Assembly (NCBI RefSeq): GCF_026151205.1 | Contig: NC_087084.1 | Coordinates: 3,504,845-3,568,844 of the forward strand | Reading direction: 5' to 3' | DNA from: Bolinopsis microptera | Taxonomy: Eukaryota; Ctenophora; Tentaculata; Lobata; Bolinopsidae | Length of the DNA: 64,000 nucleotides | In this document: piece after piece, positions 48,701 through 54,139 of the stretch | How the letters are laid out: each line of letters begins with the position of its first letter | How positions within the stretch are numbered: position 1 is the stretch's first letter | Program-made: the position numbers and the translations under genes | Notes under the pieces: model-generated | What the model was told of the DNA's origin: nothing | Databases searched by the model: none | What the model saw: the letters and a program-made list of their open reading frames with translations, nothing else

Positions 48701-50971
48701 GACAGAAATCAAATTCTTGGTACTCACTATTCACATAGCTTGCTTTATTACTACATATTATTACGAAATTAATGCAATTTGGATTTTTGCGATGCTTTTA
48801 TCACTTTGAAACTTGCCTTTCTTTGTTGGTTCATTTTGGGTTTGTTAAAGGTAAGGTCTTATTTATTTTATTACTTTAATTATTACTTTGCTTTCATTAC
48901 TTTTACTAAATTTACACTATTTTCACTCATTTCTTTGCTTTCCATCAAGAAGATTGATTACAACTGCACATGGATTCGTTTACCAGTGTTTGCATAGTTG
49001 TAAGTTGTCGTTGACCTCTGAGCCACTGACTGAAGTTAAAATCTGTTAGGTAGACCACCACACAGACCAGACCACAGACCAGACCACAGACCAGACCACA
49101 GACCAGACTCCCCCACAGACTCACTCCTTCATATAGACGATCTAATTTCAGACAACTCTTCTTCTACTAAATACCACTCAGATTACTGAGAATACTTAGA
49201 TTACTGAGAATACTCAGATTACTGAGACACAGTTAACTCTACTTAAAGAGGGCCAAGGCTCCTGCTAGTAGAGGGCCTGGGTCTCCTCTCTGAGCACTGA
49301 GAACTAGGTCCCTACTCCTACTCCTACTCGGTACTCCTACTCCTACTCCTACTCACTACTCAGTGGGTACACTACAACACTGACTATGCCATTACAAAGT
49401 CACGCAATGTGGCTAGACTGCTTAAGATTAAAGAGATACAGGAAACACCAAGGTTAATTGAAACTGCTCACCAGTTACTCTTAGGACAATAAGTTAGGAA
49501 TATAGTATTCGGTAATAATCATACGAAATATTTATTGTTCATGCTAAAGGGATTTATTCTCAAACCTGGAAATATTTATTGTGTTTGAGACTAATTTCTG
49601 AGGGTTTTGCTGGAAGAATCTGATTTATCATCGTTAGAAATTTGATACATTTTTTGGTTTAAAAATACTCAAGTCATTCAATTTTAAACAATAAAACATT
49701 CTTCAAATTCTTTTTGCTATAATTAAATCAGGAATGTCCGCATTTGTTTCCTAATTTACAAGACCATGTTACAGCTCATACCGTCGTAATGTGTGTTATT
49801 AAAATAACATTACCATCTTGTGGTTCATCATAATCTTTGTTATTATTATGTTGATTTAATCTTATTAAAATACTATTTTTCATTATTAACTTGTTGATTT
49901 AATGTTATTAAAATATTAATTTTCAGGACAAACAGACGACAAGGAGTCAGGAGGCGACTCATCAGACGAATCGCATGTTTCTGATATTGAGGTGAGTATT
50001 GTTATTGTTATTAAGTTACATTACCATATATAAGGTAGTTGGTACTGTTGCTTTGGTTACATCACCATATATGGTAGTGCTGCTGTGGTTATATATTTTA
50101 TTGAGTGAGGAAGTTATATTATCGCGAAAAAGATGATACAAAATGATGATATTTGCTCTTTCCTGAACATGATATTCGCTGCTTTAAATTTTATAAAATT
50201 GTTTGCTCAGGAGGAAGCAGCTGCGGTTACTCCAGAAAGTGACTCTCTGATAATAGGGGAGGCTCTCTGGGATCATCTCCCTCTTTCTAAAGACCATCTG
50301 GAGTTTAAAGCGGGCGACCTTGTCGAGGTAGGACAATAATATAAGCACACACTACACACTGCACATCTGGAGTTTAAAGCGGGCGACCTTGTCGAGGTAG
50401 GACAATAATATAAGCACACAATACACATCTGGAGTTTAAAGCGGGCGACCTTGTCGAGGTAGGACAATAATATAAGCACACACTACACATCTGGAGTTTA
50501 AAGCGGGCGACCTTGTCGAGGTAGGACAATAATATAAGCACACAATACACATCTGGAGTTTAAAGCGGGCGACCTTGTCGAGGTAGGACAATAATATAAG
50601 CACACACTACACATCTGGAGTTTAAAGCGGGCGACCTTGTCGAGGTAGGACAATAATATAAGCACACAATACACATCTGGAGTTTAAAGCGGGCGACCTT
50701 GTCGAGGTAGGACAATAATATAAGCACACACTACACACTGCACAGTGCACAACGGATATTTCATTAAACATTATATTTAAGTTCAATCTGTAAAATGTAT
50801 ATTGCGTGTTTATTTAAAGCTCTTTTACTATATTACTTTACTTTTATTATACTTTTATTTGATAACTTTATTTACTCCTTCCTCTACCAGGTGCTACAGC
50901 AGAATGGTAAATGGTGGCGAGGGAGAACGGACAAGGAGAGAACTGGTTGGTTTCCTGCTGACTCAGTCAGG
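7347..50971 (+). CDS. Giant multi-exon scaffold with AKAP-like helices and an Asef-type SH3 (partial)
   Basis: Exons by GT-AG sites and matching phase: 7347-7416, 7576-7639, 7879-7986, 8146-8350, 8462-8732, 9126-9232, 9640-9705, 19657-19732, 21029-21112, 21820-21946, 23550-23697, 25815-25950, 26281-26405, 27470-27743, 27995-28074, 28320-28577, 28722-28795, 29985-30106, 30259-30344, 33276-33367, 35387-35496, 36005-36129, 36352-36545, 37551-38013, 38341-38564, 38811-38932, 39132-39483, 39666-39798, 40606-40689, 41273-41318, 41874-41945, 42176-42230, 43634-43710, 44459-44522, 44780-44890, 47327-47581, 47758-47874, 48148-48267, 49927-49991, 50211-50327, 50891-50971. Two junctions fail: phase 0 to 1 between 30344 and 33276 (a missed exon), and a frame change in 37551-38013. 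The product is about 1,850 residues so far, mostly disordered, with RII-type helices, R-R-x-S sites, proline tracts and a final SH3. The 3' end is not in the window. I chose the ATG at 7347 because the frame opens there; an upstream coding exon is possible. Confidence 0.75.
9305..9556. repeat. AGTGTAT heptamer array
   Basis: Mostly TAGTGTA units with TAATGTA and longer TATTATGCTAAGG variants, filling much of the short intron between exons 6 and 7 and ending about 85 bases before the exon 7 acceptor. Confidence 0.9.
9706..11257. other. First part of the 9.95-kb intron
   Basis: No exon was recognised. It has a run of about 22 G near 9797, a C-rich patch at 9870-9965, and a short TTTAGTTGGTTTTAG repeat at 10110-10262. 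The rest is plain AT-rich intron. Confidence 0.6.
11258..16900. repeat. 5.6-kb minisatellite, 31-bp unit, with higher-order duplication
   Basis: The unit reads CACTCACTACCACTCTGTTG plus TCATGGTAGCA, with A/G and T/A variants at set positions, about 180 copies. Rare variants mark higher-order repeats. GGTAACACACCC occurs near 12225, 12730, 13970 and 14475, and a truncated GGTAGCAGACTC occurs near 13021 and 14766. So a block of about 1.74 kb (11.6-13.35 kb) is duplicated at 13.35-15.1 kb and itself holds a duplication of about 506 bp. A GTCGTGG variant repeats at 124 and 155 bp near 16161, 16285 and 16440. It lies inside an intron and does not code. Confidence 0.95.
16901..19656. other. Intron remainder before exon 8
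   Basis: AT-rich, with short unsupported frames on both strands (a 109-codon one at 18415-18744 has no domain). Small repeats of ACAGTTACTTAGAAATA near 19360. Nothing else was recognised. Confidence 0.6.
19657..21946 (+). CDS. Scaffold gene exons 8-10
   Basis: Three exons (19657-19732, 21029-21112, 21820-21946) connect in phases 1, 1 and 2 after a 9.95-kb intron. The product is acidic (EFEEDTYLNN, NEDDSNTSQSDDLDSFADG), then has a possible weak helix (FADGLVSQGVLNDFFADQ). A charged stretch follows with ERRKSSSNRS, a second R-R-x-S site. The acceptor of exon 10 lies just after a TAACCAC array. Confidence 0.75.
20129..20213. repeat. Four copies of a 20-21-bp unit with CACGTG
   Basis: GACTTTTAGGACTGCCCACGT repeated four times, once lacking a C. 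Each junction makes the E-box palindrome CACGTG. Confidence 0.9.
21718..21810. repeat. TAACCAC heptamer array ending at a splice acceptor
   Basis: About 13 head-to-tail copies of TAACCAC. The array ends 10 bases before the exon 10 acceptor (CTATCCCAG) and forms its upstream pyrimidine-containing tract. Confidence 0.9.
22190..23023. repeat. 68-bp minisatellite, 12 copies
   Basis: The unit contains CCACTAACCTCCAATATTTA and GGTGTAGGCCGGTAGTACCT. Several copies carry an extra 10 bases (CCAGTAGG duplication). Copies are nearly identical, so the array is young. It lies in the intron between exons 10 and 11. Confidence 0.95.
23550..26405 (+). CDS. Scaffold gene exons 11-13: two RII-type helices
   Basis: Exon 11 ends and exon 12 begins inside a helix, YADKLSDEIIEEVFKML, split by a phase-0 intron that holds a 2-kb transposon. 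Exon 12 then codes a very acidic Asp/Ser tract. Exon 13 carries a second helix, FADEYVTNIISSVITEV, the cleanest match to the RII-anchoring pattern (A..YV..II..VI..V). Known AKAP helices such as that of AKAP10 use the same spacing of small and branched residues. Exons are 23550-23697, 25815-25950 and 26281-26405, with phases in agreement throughout. Confidence 0.8.
23729..25694. mobile_element. Non-autonomous foldback-like element with TGGTGGATA motifs
   Basis: The ends are inverted copies of AAATTGGGCACTTTCAAAAA, followed on both sides, after a short gap on the left, by TCTGTCACGG. Inside, GGTGGATA occurs at about 23813, 23937, 23963, 24105, 24267, 24469, 24633 and 24831. The reverse TATCCAC(C) occurs at about 24508, 24882, 25059, 25211, 25352, 25510 and 25608. 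The first half is thus mainly forward and the second half reverse, each word often next to GGCC(A/G)TTTTT or its reverse. No transposase. The target duplication could not be fixed. It sits in the intron that splits an RII helix. Confidence 0.75.
26406..27469. other. Intron between exons 13 and 14
   Basis: AT-rich with no recognised element or exon. Confidence 0.6.
27470..28577 (+). CDS. Scaffold gene exons 14-16: third clear RII helix and Gly/Ala/Pro repeat
   Basis: Exon 14 opens with LDVMARYIVEDAINEALNIV, an almost ideal PKA RII-anchoring helix (A..IV..AI..AL..V). Further on it has a short coding repeat, VTSRGVLMTSRDVLMTSP, whose DNA contains three TGACGTCA palindromes. The acceptor (GAATTTCAG) has a poor pyrimidine tract, and the donor chosen is GAGA|GTATGT. 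Exon 15 (27995-28074) contains RQNSNSLPSL. Exon 16 (28320-28577) holds three copies of a 24-base unit coding GGGGAAPG. Confidence 0.75.
28722..30344 (+). CDS. Scaffold gene exons 17-19: basic region with RRVS site
   Basis: Exon 17 ends SIPPR. Exon 18 has IYENNLDVVIRHAREE (a possible pYxN site and a weak helix) and then a lysine run that could be a nuclear or membrane-binding basic patch. Exon 19 (30259-30344) is strongly basic and ends LIRRVSSRRKK, including the PKA consensus RRVS. Phases are 2, 1 and 0. The next exon I can define starts in phase 1, so at least one short exon between 30345 and 33275 is missing from this model. Confidence 0.7.
28796..29984. other. Intron between exons 17 and 18
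   Basis: Mostly AT-rich. At 29435-29530 there is a GC-richer patch with two ATTGG (inverted CCAAT) boxes, CACGTG words and TGACGTCA, which could be regulatory. No exon was recognised. Confidence 0.5.
30345..32989. other. Intron region that should hold a missing exon
   Basis: The phase gap between 30344 and 33276 requires an exon whose length leaves remainder 1 on division by 3. A weak candidate starts after CTATACAG at 32160 (MMSGGGQRFG...), but its donor is poor. A CCAAT/CACGTG patch lies at 32035-32110. Otherwise nothing was recognised. Confidence 0.5.
32990..33266. repeat. 33-bp minisatellite abutting the exon 20 acceptor
   Basis: Eight copies built from CAAATATAGTTAATTAAGTG and AACTGTTGCTCAA. 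The last copy runs into TGTTGCCCCCTAG, the acceptor of exon 20. Confidence 0.9.
33276..35496 (+). CDS. Scaffold gene exons 20-21: aromatic helix across a repeat-filled intron
   Basis: Exon 20 (33276-33367) and exon 21 (35387-35496) join in phase 0 to give AYHYFWCIINGFNVVEY, with the same A..YF..II spacing and mid-helix intron as the helices at exons 6/7 and 11/12. It is more aromatic and carries N and G where branched residues are usual, so RII binding is doubtful. Exon 21 continues Cys- and Pro-rich (ETPCLPTSYCNLPSL). The intron between is almost entirely a 35-bp minisatellite whose unit copies the exon 21 acceptor. Confidence 0.65.
33833..35386. repeat. 35-bp minisatellite carrying a copy of the exon 21 acceptor in each unit
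   Basis: The unit is TTGTTAGTTTATCACTAACC plus TCCCCTTGTCCCAGG, with more than 40 copies. The true junction reads CCTTATCCCAG|GTTGTTG, so each unit contains a near-copy of the polypyrimidine tract, the AG and the first exon bases. Between about 34070 and 34520 the units are ragged with many short deletions, unlike the clean copies downstream. A block of about 60 bp with TATATAACACCATTTATAAC precedes both 33833 and 34045. Confidence 0.95.
36005..36545 (+). CDS. Scaffold gene exons 22-23: YENM site and polyproline
   Basis: Exon 22 (36005-36129) has SYENMVP, a pYxxM-type context known for binding PI3K p85 SH2 domains, and a basic LKRLTSFSM stretch. Exon 23 (36352-36545) has KGPPPPPPPVEK, a typical profilin, EVH1 or SH3 ligand, then a seven-residue Glu run and DDYNDPDVHK. 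Phases 2, 1 and 0 agree. Confidence 0.75.
37551..38013 (+). CDS. Scaffold gene exon 24: coding minisatellite with an unresolved frame change
   Basis: From the acceptor at 37550 the expected frame reads ASVDEYDSFTLIRSPTA and meets TGA at 37602. A second frame, open from 37571, runs to a good phase-2 donor at 38013 that fits the next exon. The two frames must meet near 37575-37600 through a small hidden intron, a frameshift or a sequence error. The main body is about eight copies of a 30-base unit coding PVIMPVLQDL, a hydrophobic decamer repeat. It ends SELYGDDYDDLDSIF, matched later by DDLYGDDYGEY in exon 27, a sign of internal duplication. Confidence 0.65.
37680..37930. repeat. 30-bp coding minisatellite in exon 24
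   Basis: About eight copies of GATTTGCCGGTGATAATGCC plus TGTTTTGCAG. The unit is a multiple of three and stays open, so copy-number changes would add or remove ten residues at a time. Each unit ends TTTTGCAG, itself an acceptor-like word. Confidence 0.9.
38143..38330. repeat. Approximately 50-bp minisatellite before the exon 25 acceptor
   Basis: Nearly four copies of CCGTATCTAACTTGTAATCA plus CCATCATCAACATGTTGCTGATGCAACA. It stops about 15 bases before the acceptor GTTCCACCAG. Confidence 0.9.
38341..39798 (+). CDS. Scaffold gene exons 25-28: acidic tyrosine motifs, RRSS site
   Basis: Exon 25 (38341-38564) has five Glu in a row and two FYDDI motifs (HFYDDINGNAFYDDIT), close to the pYEEI ligand of Src-family SH2 domains. 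Exon 26 (38811-38932) is acidic. Exon 27 (39132-39483) starts VELDDLYGDDYGEY and includes repeated PSGDNL pieces, then LAARRSSRSIST with an R-R-x-S site. Exon 28 (39666-39798) is Ser-rich. Phases 2, 1, 0 and 1 agree at each join. Confidence 0.75.
38726..38806. promoter_or_regulatory. Cluster of CRE-like sites before exon 26
   Basis: Three TGACGTCA palindromes and one AACGTCA variant, each followed by TCA or CC, in the 80 bases upstream of the exon 26 acceptor. They may be a minisatellite in the making or a regulatory cluster. Confidence 0.4.
40606..43710 (+). CDS. Scaffold gene exons 29-33
   Basis: Small exons: 40606-40689 (Lys/Ser-rich), 41273-41318, 41874-41945, 42176-42230 and 43634-43710. 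The donor of the first (AC|GTAACC) is weak. Later joins agree in phase. Notable pieces are EEGYEVPMH, a pYxxP-type context used by Crk-family SH2 domains, and CYELIGED. The 41.3 to 41.9-kb intron is nearly all minisatellite up to the acceptor. Confidence 0.6.
40826..41162. repeat. Direct repeat of about 90 bp with an inverted repeat between
   Basis: 40826-40918 and 41080-41162 are near-identical (CTTGTGTTAATGTTACTAGA onwards), one with a 7-base gap. Between them are 22-bp inverted arms at 40911-40932 and 41000-41021 (TTTATTTTGAATTGTAGTTG) around a 67-base loop containing GTCGACGTTTCGGCTACATG, then A9. It resembles a small insertion or the end of a larger element. The family is not known. Confidence 0.6.
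41508..41868. repeat. TTATTACCCCTG / TTATTACCTG array abutting the exon 31 acceptor
   Basis: Mixed 12-bp and 10-bp units, about 32 copies, running to GTTATCTCCCACAG at exon 31. The long Leu/Pro/Tyr frames across it are artefacts of the repeat. Confidence 0.9.
42231..43633. other. Intron between exons 32 and 33
   Basis: Holds the perfect hairpin at 42886-42930, a palindromic CGCGCACGTGCGC patch at 42990-43022, and two ATTGG plus CACGTG pairs at 43537-43605. No exon was recognised. Confidence 0.5.
42886..42930. repeat. Perfect 22-bp-arm palindrome
   Basis: TTGTAGCGAAAATGGCATAT then GA, a single centre T, then the exact reverse complement. No mismatches in 22 pairs. There is no loop to speak of, so a miRNA precursor is unlikely. 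It may be a tiny foldback element. Confidence 0.85.
43899..44155 (+). mobile_element. tRNA-derived SINE
   Basis: The head looks like a tRNA with pol III promoter boxes: A box TAGCGCAGTTGG at 43906-43917 and B box GGATTCAAATCCC at 43946-43958. An unrelated body of about 180 bases follows. The arms do not fold as a proper tRNA, so this is a SINE and not a tRNA gene. No clear tail or target duplication. It lies in the intron after exon 33, and the minus-strand frame over its body is not a gene. Confidence 0.8.
44459..44890 (+). CDS. Scaffold gene exons 34-35
   Basis: Exon 34 (44459-44522) codes DSSHLYEFISEHMDQSLK, possibly a weak amphipathic helix. Exon 35 (44780-44890) has ELYEDIEVS, a pYEEI-like context, and ends NTG at a donor followed at once by the 2.1-kb minisatellite. 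Phases 0, 1 and 1 agree. Confidence 0.75.
44891..47043. repeat. 20/21-bp minisatellite starting at the exon 35 donor
   Basis: The unit ACAGTGTTTGTAAAGTACCTG has a 20-bp form with one T fewer, about 100 copies. It begins within a few bases of the donor of exon 35 (ACACAG|GTTGGT). Rare variants such as ACAAGTGACAATG (45425, 46010) and TAATATACCTAACAG (about 45272, 45872) recur at about 590-600 bp, showing a higher-order duplication. Minus-strand frames up to 579 codons (MSGTLQ...) come only from the repeat. Confidence 0.95.
47327..49991 (+). CDS. Scaffold gene exons 36-39: three R-R-x-S sites before the SH3
   Basis: Exon 36 (47327-47581) starts EYETQYETLED, has a coding repeat ENVVTSSENIVTSS over two TGACGTCA palindromes, and ends GGRRASPTK, a Kemptide-like PKA site. 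Exon 37 (47758-47874) has PLRRLSAGK, another PKA consensus, and PPPPPP. Exon 38 (48148-48267) has MSRRSSSFV. Exon 39 (49927-49991) is acidic (GGDSSDESHVSDIE). All join in phase 1, the last ending in phase 0. Confidence 0.8.
48268..49926. other. Intron between exons 38 and 39
   Basis: It contains three TGACGTCACGTG composites at 48604-48652, a short ACCACAGACCAG array near 49062-49108, and TACTCC repeats near 49312-49350. A small additional exon cannot be ruled out, but phase does not need one. Confidence 0.5.
48603..48653. promoter_or_regulatory. Three CRE/E-box composites (TGACGTCACGTG)
   Basis: TGACGTCACGTG occurs three times in about 50 bases within the intron after exon 38. TGACGTCA is the known CREB/ATF site and CACGTG the bHLH-type E-box. 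Function here is inferred only. Confidence 0.5.
50211..50971 (+). CDS. Scaffold gene exons 40-41: Asef/collybistin-type SH3 domain
   Basis: The two exons join in phase 0 to code an SH3 domain from about IIGEALWDH to GWFPADSVR. The ALYDY position reads ALWDH, the RT-loop end is FKAGDLVEV, the tryptophan pair is KWWRGR and the 3-10 region is GWFPAD. The EALWDH...L.FKAGD..EV wording is that of Asef (ARHGEF4), SPATA13 and collybistin (ARHGEF9), where the SH3 sits just before the DH-PH domains and controls Rac/Cdc42 exchange. I recognise no DH exon in the remaining 13 kb. The end of exon 40 with its donor is repeated six more times downstream. Confidence 0.85.
50287..50735. repeat. 62-bp array that multiplies the exon 40 end and donor
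   Basis: Seven copies of CATCTGGAGTTTAAAGCGGG plus CGACCTTGTCGAGGTAGGAC. The first copy is the true exon end and the other six lie in the intron. GTCGAG|GTAGG occurs at about 50322, 50391, 50453, 50515, 50577, 50639 and 50701. Six decoy donors, each behind SH3 coding sequence, therefore follow the real one. Confidence 0.95.
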
Positions 50972-51473
50972 GTAAGTAATTTCTAAATAGTAACATTATT
51001 TCTGGAAGGAAGGGGGGCCGGGGGGGGGGGGGGGGCAGGGGGGTTTGAATGGAATGAAACACATTTGTTAGAAAACGACAGATTTATGAGTCGCATTAAC
51101 AATGATGTGTGTTGAAAATTTCTAATCATCTTGACGATGTAATGTTATGTTACAAGGTAAGTTTGTATATAACACAGGGAAATTTGAAATAAGTTTTAAT
51201 TGAAAAAGTTCATTAAAAACATTAATTTCGATAAATTCATAATAATAGTTAAATTTGTAAATATTTCTGAGTCTAGAGCAAACCTGAACTTTTCTCTGAA
51301 ATTCAGTAAATATAATCAATGATCACAACATACTCTAAACTCTCAAGGCATCACATCGCAACAAAAACTTTTCATAAGACTATAAGACGTCCGACGACCG
51401 TGCTGGATAGAAGTTACTGACATGTGCTAAGGGAGGTCACGTGTTGACTTGTTGAGGTCTATTTCCAGTCCCT
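50972..51473. other. Start of the intron after exon 41
   Basis: A G-rich run at about 51010-51042, then AT-rich DNA. No exon was recognised before the minus-strand GPCR. Confidence 0.5.
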
Positions 51474-52460
51474 TCAGAGTTCAGATCCTCTTGATGAAAC
51501 CCAGAATCTAACGTGCTCCATTCTGTAAAAGTAAAGAACAGGATTGAGCGAAGCATTAAGAACTGTACATACAATATTCGAGATTAACCAGCTGTAATAT
51601 GCCATGAAAGGAGACGAGTAGATCGGGCCTGGGTAAGCGTTGTTGTAGATCAAACTATTGAGGAACCACAAGAAATAGTTCAGAAGGCAGGGCAGGTTAC
51701 ATGTTAGGAACAGAGCGGTGAACATTGCCATGGTAACGGCAGCTTGGTGTTTTCGTCTGTTCATTCTGGACACGTGATCTTTCCGTAACAATTTGTAAGC
51801 GAATACTGTGAAGCTAATACTGGTTACGATCGGTGGGAGACTAACGCAGATAGCCTCTATAAGTTGACATATATACGAGAATGGCTTCGAATACAGAGCA
51901 AAATAGCAATAAACATCAAATTCATAATAGCCGTACCATTTATTTGAGCCTCCAAAAGCATAAATGAAAAGATTCCAAACCATCAAAAATGCAGTGTATG
52001 TAAGGAAAGCGACAAGGAGGAACTTCTTCCTGATCTTGTAGCGTAAGAAGATCATGGTAACCGTGCGGGCAACACTGAGCAGCATTACCAAAAACATTGA
52101 CATCTTCTGGACATAATTAAATACCACGATCCAAGCCACACAGAAAGTTTTCTCACTGAAAATCCCAGGTTTTCTGGAGTTGTAAAGTGCTATCATTACG
52201 GGGATGTGAACAACACAGGTGCAGATGTCAATACTGCACACTATTGTATAGATGAGACCGGAGAAGTCCCGTCTGCTTGCGGAGTAGAAATAGATGAGGG
52301 AGACCAAGTTACCAGGGAGACCGACTACAGTGCACAGAGTCAGAGTAACTGCCAAAAGGGTGTCGTATATTCTGTATTCTTTTTCCAAGAGGAGATGATC
52401 CACGTTTGGTGTAAAATCAAAATTAGGAGTTGACGTCGAAATGTTGATTTTCGTTGCCAT
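51474..52460 (-). CDS. Orphan class A (rhodopsin-type) GPCR, intronless
   Basis: 328 residues in one exon, a usual length for the family. Seven hydrophobic segments are visible. TM1 has GLPGNLV with the conserved Asn (about 51), TM2 has Asp78, and Cys107 at the top of TM3 pairs in principle with Cys185 in loop 2. The DRY position reads ART (131-133), keeping only the Arg. TM6 has TCNLP (253-257) in place of CWxP, and TM7 has NPVLY (306-310). The N-terminus has a possible glycosylation site at Asn6 (NIS). Family members sit in the plasma membrane and signal through G proteins; the ligand cannot be told. It is antisense to, and probably inside an intron of, the scaffold gene. Confidence 0.9.
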   Translation of the reverse strand: MATKINISTSTPNFDFTPNVDHLLLEKEYRIYDTLLAVTLTLCTVVGLPGNLVSLIYFYSASRRDFSGLIYTIVCSIDICTCVVHIPVMIALYNSRKPGIFSEKTFCVAWIVVFNYVQKMSMFLVMLLSVARTVTMIFLRYKIRKKFLLVAFLTYTAFLMVWNLFIYAFGGSNKWYGYYEFDVYCYFALYSKPFSYICQLIEAICVSLPPIVTSISFTVFAYKLLRKDHVSRMNRRKHQAAVTMAMFTALFLTCNLPCLLNYFLWFLNSLIYNNAYPGPIYSSPFMAYYSWLISNIVCTVLNASLNPVLYFYRMEHVRFWVSSRGSEL

Positions 52461-52818
52461 AATCTTCTTGTGATAAAAGTATTTTATTAAATACTTTTAA
52501 AATTTTACAGATTACAGCGATAAAGTAATAAATTGAAATACGAACTGATGATGCAATAAAATTTGATGGTAATGGACCCATAAATGGAATGCTTAAAAAT
52601 TAAAATGATTTAAAATCATGTAATTTCGGTCATTGCTTGCGATGAGCTTCCGTAACTGTACTACAAATTAGTAAAACAGCTAATACGTGATATCAATATC
52701 AATCCGAGACGTTAAATTTTTGAATCATCCTTATTCTTAAGGAAACTTTTAAACGCAAATCTTATGGCTTATCTAAAACTGGTAAATAAATGATTACCTT
52801 AACGGCCCTAATTTTTGC
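52461..52818. other. Upstream flank of the GPCR
   Basis: AT-rich. It would hold the GPCR promoter and 5' leader. I saw no distinct element. Confidence 0.4.
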
Positions 52819-52932
52819 AGTATCCATATAACCCGACACCTGTTCGCGAACACCTGTTCGTGTACACATGTTCGCGAACACGTGTTCGTGTACAACTGTT
52901 CGCGAACACGTGTCGGGCTATCTGGATACTGC
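52819..52932. mobile_element. Palindromic mini-MITE built on TGTTCGCGAACA
   Basis: The outer arms GCAGTATCCATATAACCCGA and TCGGGCTATCTGGATACTGC are inverted copies with about two mismatches. The core holds three TTCGCGAA palindromes separated by TTCGTGTAC words, so nearly the whole 114 bp folds on itself. Its small size and lack of coding fit a foldback MITE. The target duplication is not clear. Confidence 0.7.
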
Positions 52933-53870
52933 CCTTATTTTTCCGGTTCATGTAGCTTGATGCATTACTGGGCAGCGATATGCTCTACCGGGTAGTGAGG
53001 CGCATCATATAATGCATCTCGCTACCACTTCCCGAGATTGTAGCACTACTGGGGCCTGGGCTGCTTTTATCTGTGCTAGTTGATCAGGTTTTTTGGGTGC
53101 CGGGCCATCCTGGTTACCCTGCTAAGGACCGTTCCCCTGGCTTATGCAAGTTTAGTTTACCCATATATATATACTACTGGGCCGCTACGAGCTGGGAAGA
53201 ATTAACATCGTCAATCATCAATATTCCATACTTTCTATCATATATTTCCAGTTTATCATAGCACCCCCTATCAAGATTCTAAAAAAAGTGCGATGAGATT
53301 GGATTTTGAGACTAAAAGTGCGATTTTCACGTGTCACGTGCAGTGGCGAAATGTACTCCCCCCCCCTACCCAGCCTGCAAGATTTCTTGCCCCACAAATT
53401 ATTCTCTATTTAAAAAGATTTCAGATTTCGCGAGTCCCTTTGTGAGCGAAATTGTAAGTATGTCGCTTTATGTCGCTATGATAGCACCGGTGTTCTAGTT
53501 TTCCAGTACCTCTTGAACGTGTATAATTATCCACAAGGCTTCATCTTAGGTATAGTACTAGTAGGTAAATGTACAAATGCTAATGCGACGAAATAAAGTG
53601 ATAAGGTAGAAGATTTACCTATATTTTATACTCTTATGGGAAGAGATGCTCTTTCGTCTCCTCCACTTTATTTCGTCCTATTAGTGTTCGTTAGTGGACC
53701 TAAGATGACGCCGCGTGTACCATTAGCATTATCCGGGTCGAGGTACTGGCAGACTACAGTACTCAGAAAAACAATCAGTTTCAAAGTCATTAACGTGAGC
53801 CACCAGCTAATCCAATATTTTGAGTCATTACTAATCCAAAATGATGAATCCAGTTTGATACCCGGTTTGG
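52933..53870. other. Non-coding, mixed repeats
   Basis: Includes an imperfect palindrome at 52993-53030 (GGTAGTGAGGCGCAT against ATGCATCTCGCTACC), suggesting another small element. No gene was recognised. Confidence 0.4.
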
Positions 53871-53908
53871 TAACCTAACTGGATGCTTTGCCTCACTGGA
53901 CTAATGGC

Positions 53909-54139
53909 CTACCTAGATATACTGAAAAAAACGGACGGGTGGCCTAATTTAGAACAGATCTTAGGCCACCAGTCCACTATAAGACGCCTTGTAAACAGTT
54001 GTGATCTTCCTGGCACGGCATCCAGTTCTGAAGAGGCAAACTTCCAGTAGACGGAGTCGTTCTTCTTTCTGTTGAGAATGAATCGGGGGCCCTTGAGGAT
54101 AGTTACTCGTCGAAGCACGTCATTTGGCTCGTATAGCAT
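53909..54139 (-). pseudogene. Degenerate FLYWCH-type zinc-finger fragment
   Basis: The minus strand codes ILKGPRFILNRKKNDSVYWK, then after a frame change GCRARKITTVYKA. The F...YWK...GCRAR pattern is that of the FLYWCH zinc finger, which in many animals is found in MULE-type DNA transposases and some nuclear host proteins. The cysteine expected after YWK is Phe. The surroundings (53870-54480) are rich in GGCCTAA in both directions, suggesting the remains of a DNA transposon. Confidence 0.5.
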
